A DNA stretch of 64,000 bases from Callipepla californica brunnescens (Eukaryota; Chordata; Aves; Galliformes; Odontophoridae), in assembly GCA_023055505.1 (NCBI GenBank), contig JALIRH010000010.1, forward strand, positions 5,085,501-5,149,500, in the 5' to 3' direction. This document shows, piece after piece, positions 62,301-64,000 of this stretch (its first letter is position 1; every line of letters starts with the position of its first letter). The notes under the pieces were generated by a model. It made no database searches. It saw only the letters and a program-made list of their open reading frames with translations, and was not told the origin of the DNA. The position numbers were made by a program, and so were the translations under genes.

Positions 62301-64000
62301 TGTAAGAAGCTCCGGTCTAACAGCTTCCTGTACAGTATTTGACTGATGGCATTTACACAGTCTCCTCATCTCCTCAGAAACAGTTCTACAATGCCTGTTT
62401 TTTAATTTTGCAGGTAAAATTCAGAGTTTGAAGCATTACCAATTAAACAATATACTAATCAGTCTCTTCATGGCTGCTCTAATATTTTTGAATCAAGAAA
62501 GCCACTGAGACTGCCACACACCCAAACTGTGCAGAGACTGTCATCTTCCCTGATGAATATTACATTTTCAGCACTGCTGTTTTTTTCCCCTGACATCTAA
62601 CAATACAAGCTCAAGCCCAATTTGCTTTGCTTAACGATCCAAGATCTTTCTCATCACTATTTATTTTCAGATTTTTCCTGTCCCTGTCTCCACACCTGTA
62701 GGTTTAATCTCCCTCAGAACACTTTACCTGAATCTGTTTATTTTGCCAGCATACCTAATTGCAGGGGTTTCTGCAGTCCGTTTAATGTGAAAGTCCATAG
62801 CTTCTCACGCTAAACATGAACTCTGAATTTCATGAAAGCAGGACGTTCCAAGGCAATTTCAGTGCTTTTCATCTACTAGTGCTAAAGTATATTTTCACAA
62901 TGTTTTTCAATGGTTTCCACAAGCACAGGCTGCCTTCTACAGCCAGCCTCACTTGCTTCCTCTGTGCAACGCAAAGCAAATATTGTGGCTCCTCCAACAG
63001 ACCACCAGCAACTATCAGGGGAAAGCCAGCCATCCTCTAGTGCTCAACCTCAGTCCCTCTAACACATGCATAGCTAAGTTTCACAGTGTACATGTAAAAA
63101 TTAAACAATCCTATTTGCAGAATTAATTTGCAATTGCTTTGTGTAGAAAGGTTTTGTATTCTCAAAATTAAAGGCAGCTGCTTAGCTCTTACATTTTCAC
63201 AGAGTTTTCACAGATCTCTGGCTTTGAGAGTTTAGAGGGAAAGGCAATCACTAGTAAGAATTCTGGACACCTAAGTTAGACCAATGTGCATTCTAACTTC
63301 ATTCTTATTACTCATACCAATATTCATTTGAAATGTTTTATACTTTTTAATAAAGGGTGTCTTTATACTTTCAAAATCCCCAATAAAACAACCATAGAAT
63401 CTCTGTAGAAAACACCTGTGATAATCACATTAAAAATATCCTGGCCTCTTCTATCCCTGAGCACACTTCAGAAGGCACCATACTGACAAAGGTAGGCAGC
63501 GTAAAATAAGCTAAAGACGCAGAAAAACCATCATGCAGAACAGCAAAAAATCCCTCTATGCATGCTTCCAGTTGTGCTCATCACACTGTAATGAACTACT
63601 GAGTTACACTGATATTTGCTCACTCAACACATTCACACATCTGGATACCTTCACTCACCTTCTGTCCTGCAGGAAACTGTGCTGGTCTCTGTGGGCAGCC
63701 AATGTGCTTTAGCTCTTCTGAAGCAGCACAGACCTCCCGCTTTCTTCTGAGAACCACTATGCTTCTTGAACAGACTTTTACAGACTTGAAGGCAGAACAC
63801 CAAGAAATTCTTGGTTTTTGTTTTTTTGCTTTTTACACTATCCTGAGCCATTCTCTGTACATACCAGCTATCGCTTGTGCTATATAAATGGAGGAGTACA
63901 CATGGAATAGGAAAAAAAGAGACATTAAGCATACAACTGGATAAATTCCTGAATAACTAAATCTTTCAATAAATCTCTAAATTAACATGAATTTAGACTG
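56346..64000. other. Region downstream of SPC25, no gene identified
   Basis: About 7.6 kb of AT-rich DNA. By mammalian synteny NOSTRIN should follow on the minus strand, but I searched for its F-BAR and SH3 sequences (for example WWFG) and recognised none. A few minus-strand open segments bounded by splice-like sites (58608-58741, 59567-59707, about 60092-60200, 63659-63784) are given as findings because I cannot assign them. No interspersed repeat is obvious. Confidence 0.45.

Noticed and set aside
56346..64000. NOSTRIN, expected here by synteny
   Set aside because: None of its conserved F-BAR or SH3 sequences was recognised on either strand; it may lie beyond the window.

Overview
The window is vertebrate nuclear DNA, most likely from a bird. 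The evidence is GT-AG introns of 0.1 to 4 kb, two fragments matching the avian CR1 LINE (one with the typical ATTCTATG-type tail), a solo LTR of a kind I associate with bird genomes, and proteins close to but clearly distinct from the human orthologues. A galliform such as chicken is plausible but the sequence alone does not settle the species.

Layout. (1) 1-2993: upstream region of ABCB11, perhaps with a non-coding first exon and a bile-acid-response-like element. (2) 3021-38700, plus strand: the complete coding region of ABCB11 (bile salt export pump) in 27 coding exons; joining them gives 3999 nt and 1332 residues with no frameshift or stop. A 561-bp solo LTR with a 5-bp target duplication sits in intron 8, and a roughly 0.8-kb CR1 LINE in intron 10. 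(3) 38701-42644: convergent intergenic interval with 3' UTRs. (4) 42645-46857, minus strand: complete G6PC2 (islet-type glucose-6-phosphatase catalytic subunit), 5 exons, 355 residues, the same length as human. (5) 46858-53190: head-to-head spacer with a TATA/CCAAT pair for G6PC2, a CR1 fragment, a 46-bp minisatellite and the start of a CpG island. (6) 53437-56240, plus strand: complete SPC25 (NDC80 kinetochore complex), 6 coding exons, 236 residues, with a CpG-island promoter carrying CCAAT, GC-box, E2F-like and CHR-like sites. (7) 56346-64000: no gene I can name. Some exon-like open segments on the minus strand are reported only as leads; NOSTRIN is the expected neighbour by mammalian synteny but I could not recognise any of it.

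The three genes do not form a pathway. ABCB11 exports bile salts from hepatocytes, G6PC2 is an ER-membrane phosphatase of glucose metabolism, and SPC25 is a mitotic kinetochore protein. Their order and orientation match the human 2q block ABCB11-G6PC2-SPC25. I found no convincing undescribed system. The best leads are regulatory or splicing observations (NAGNAG acceptor, 22-nt microexon, LTR next to a donor site, cell-cycle promoter architecture) and unassigned exon-like segments downstream of SPC25.
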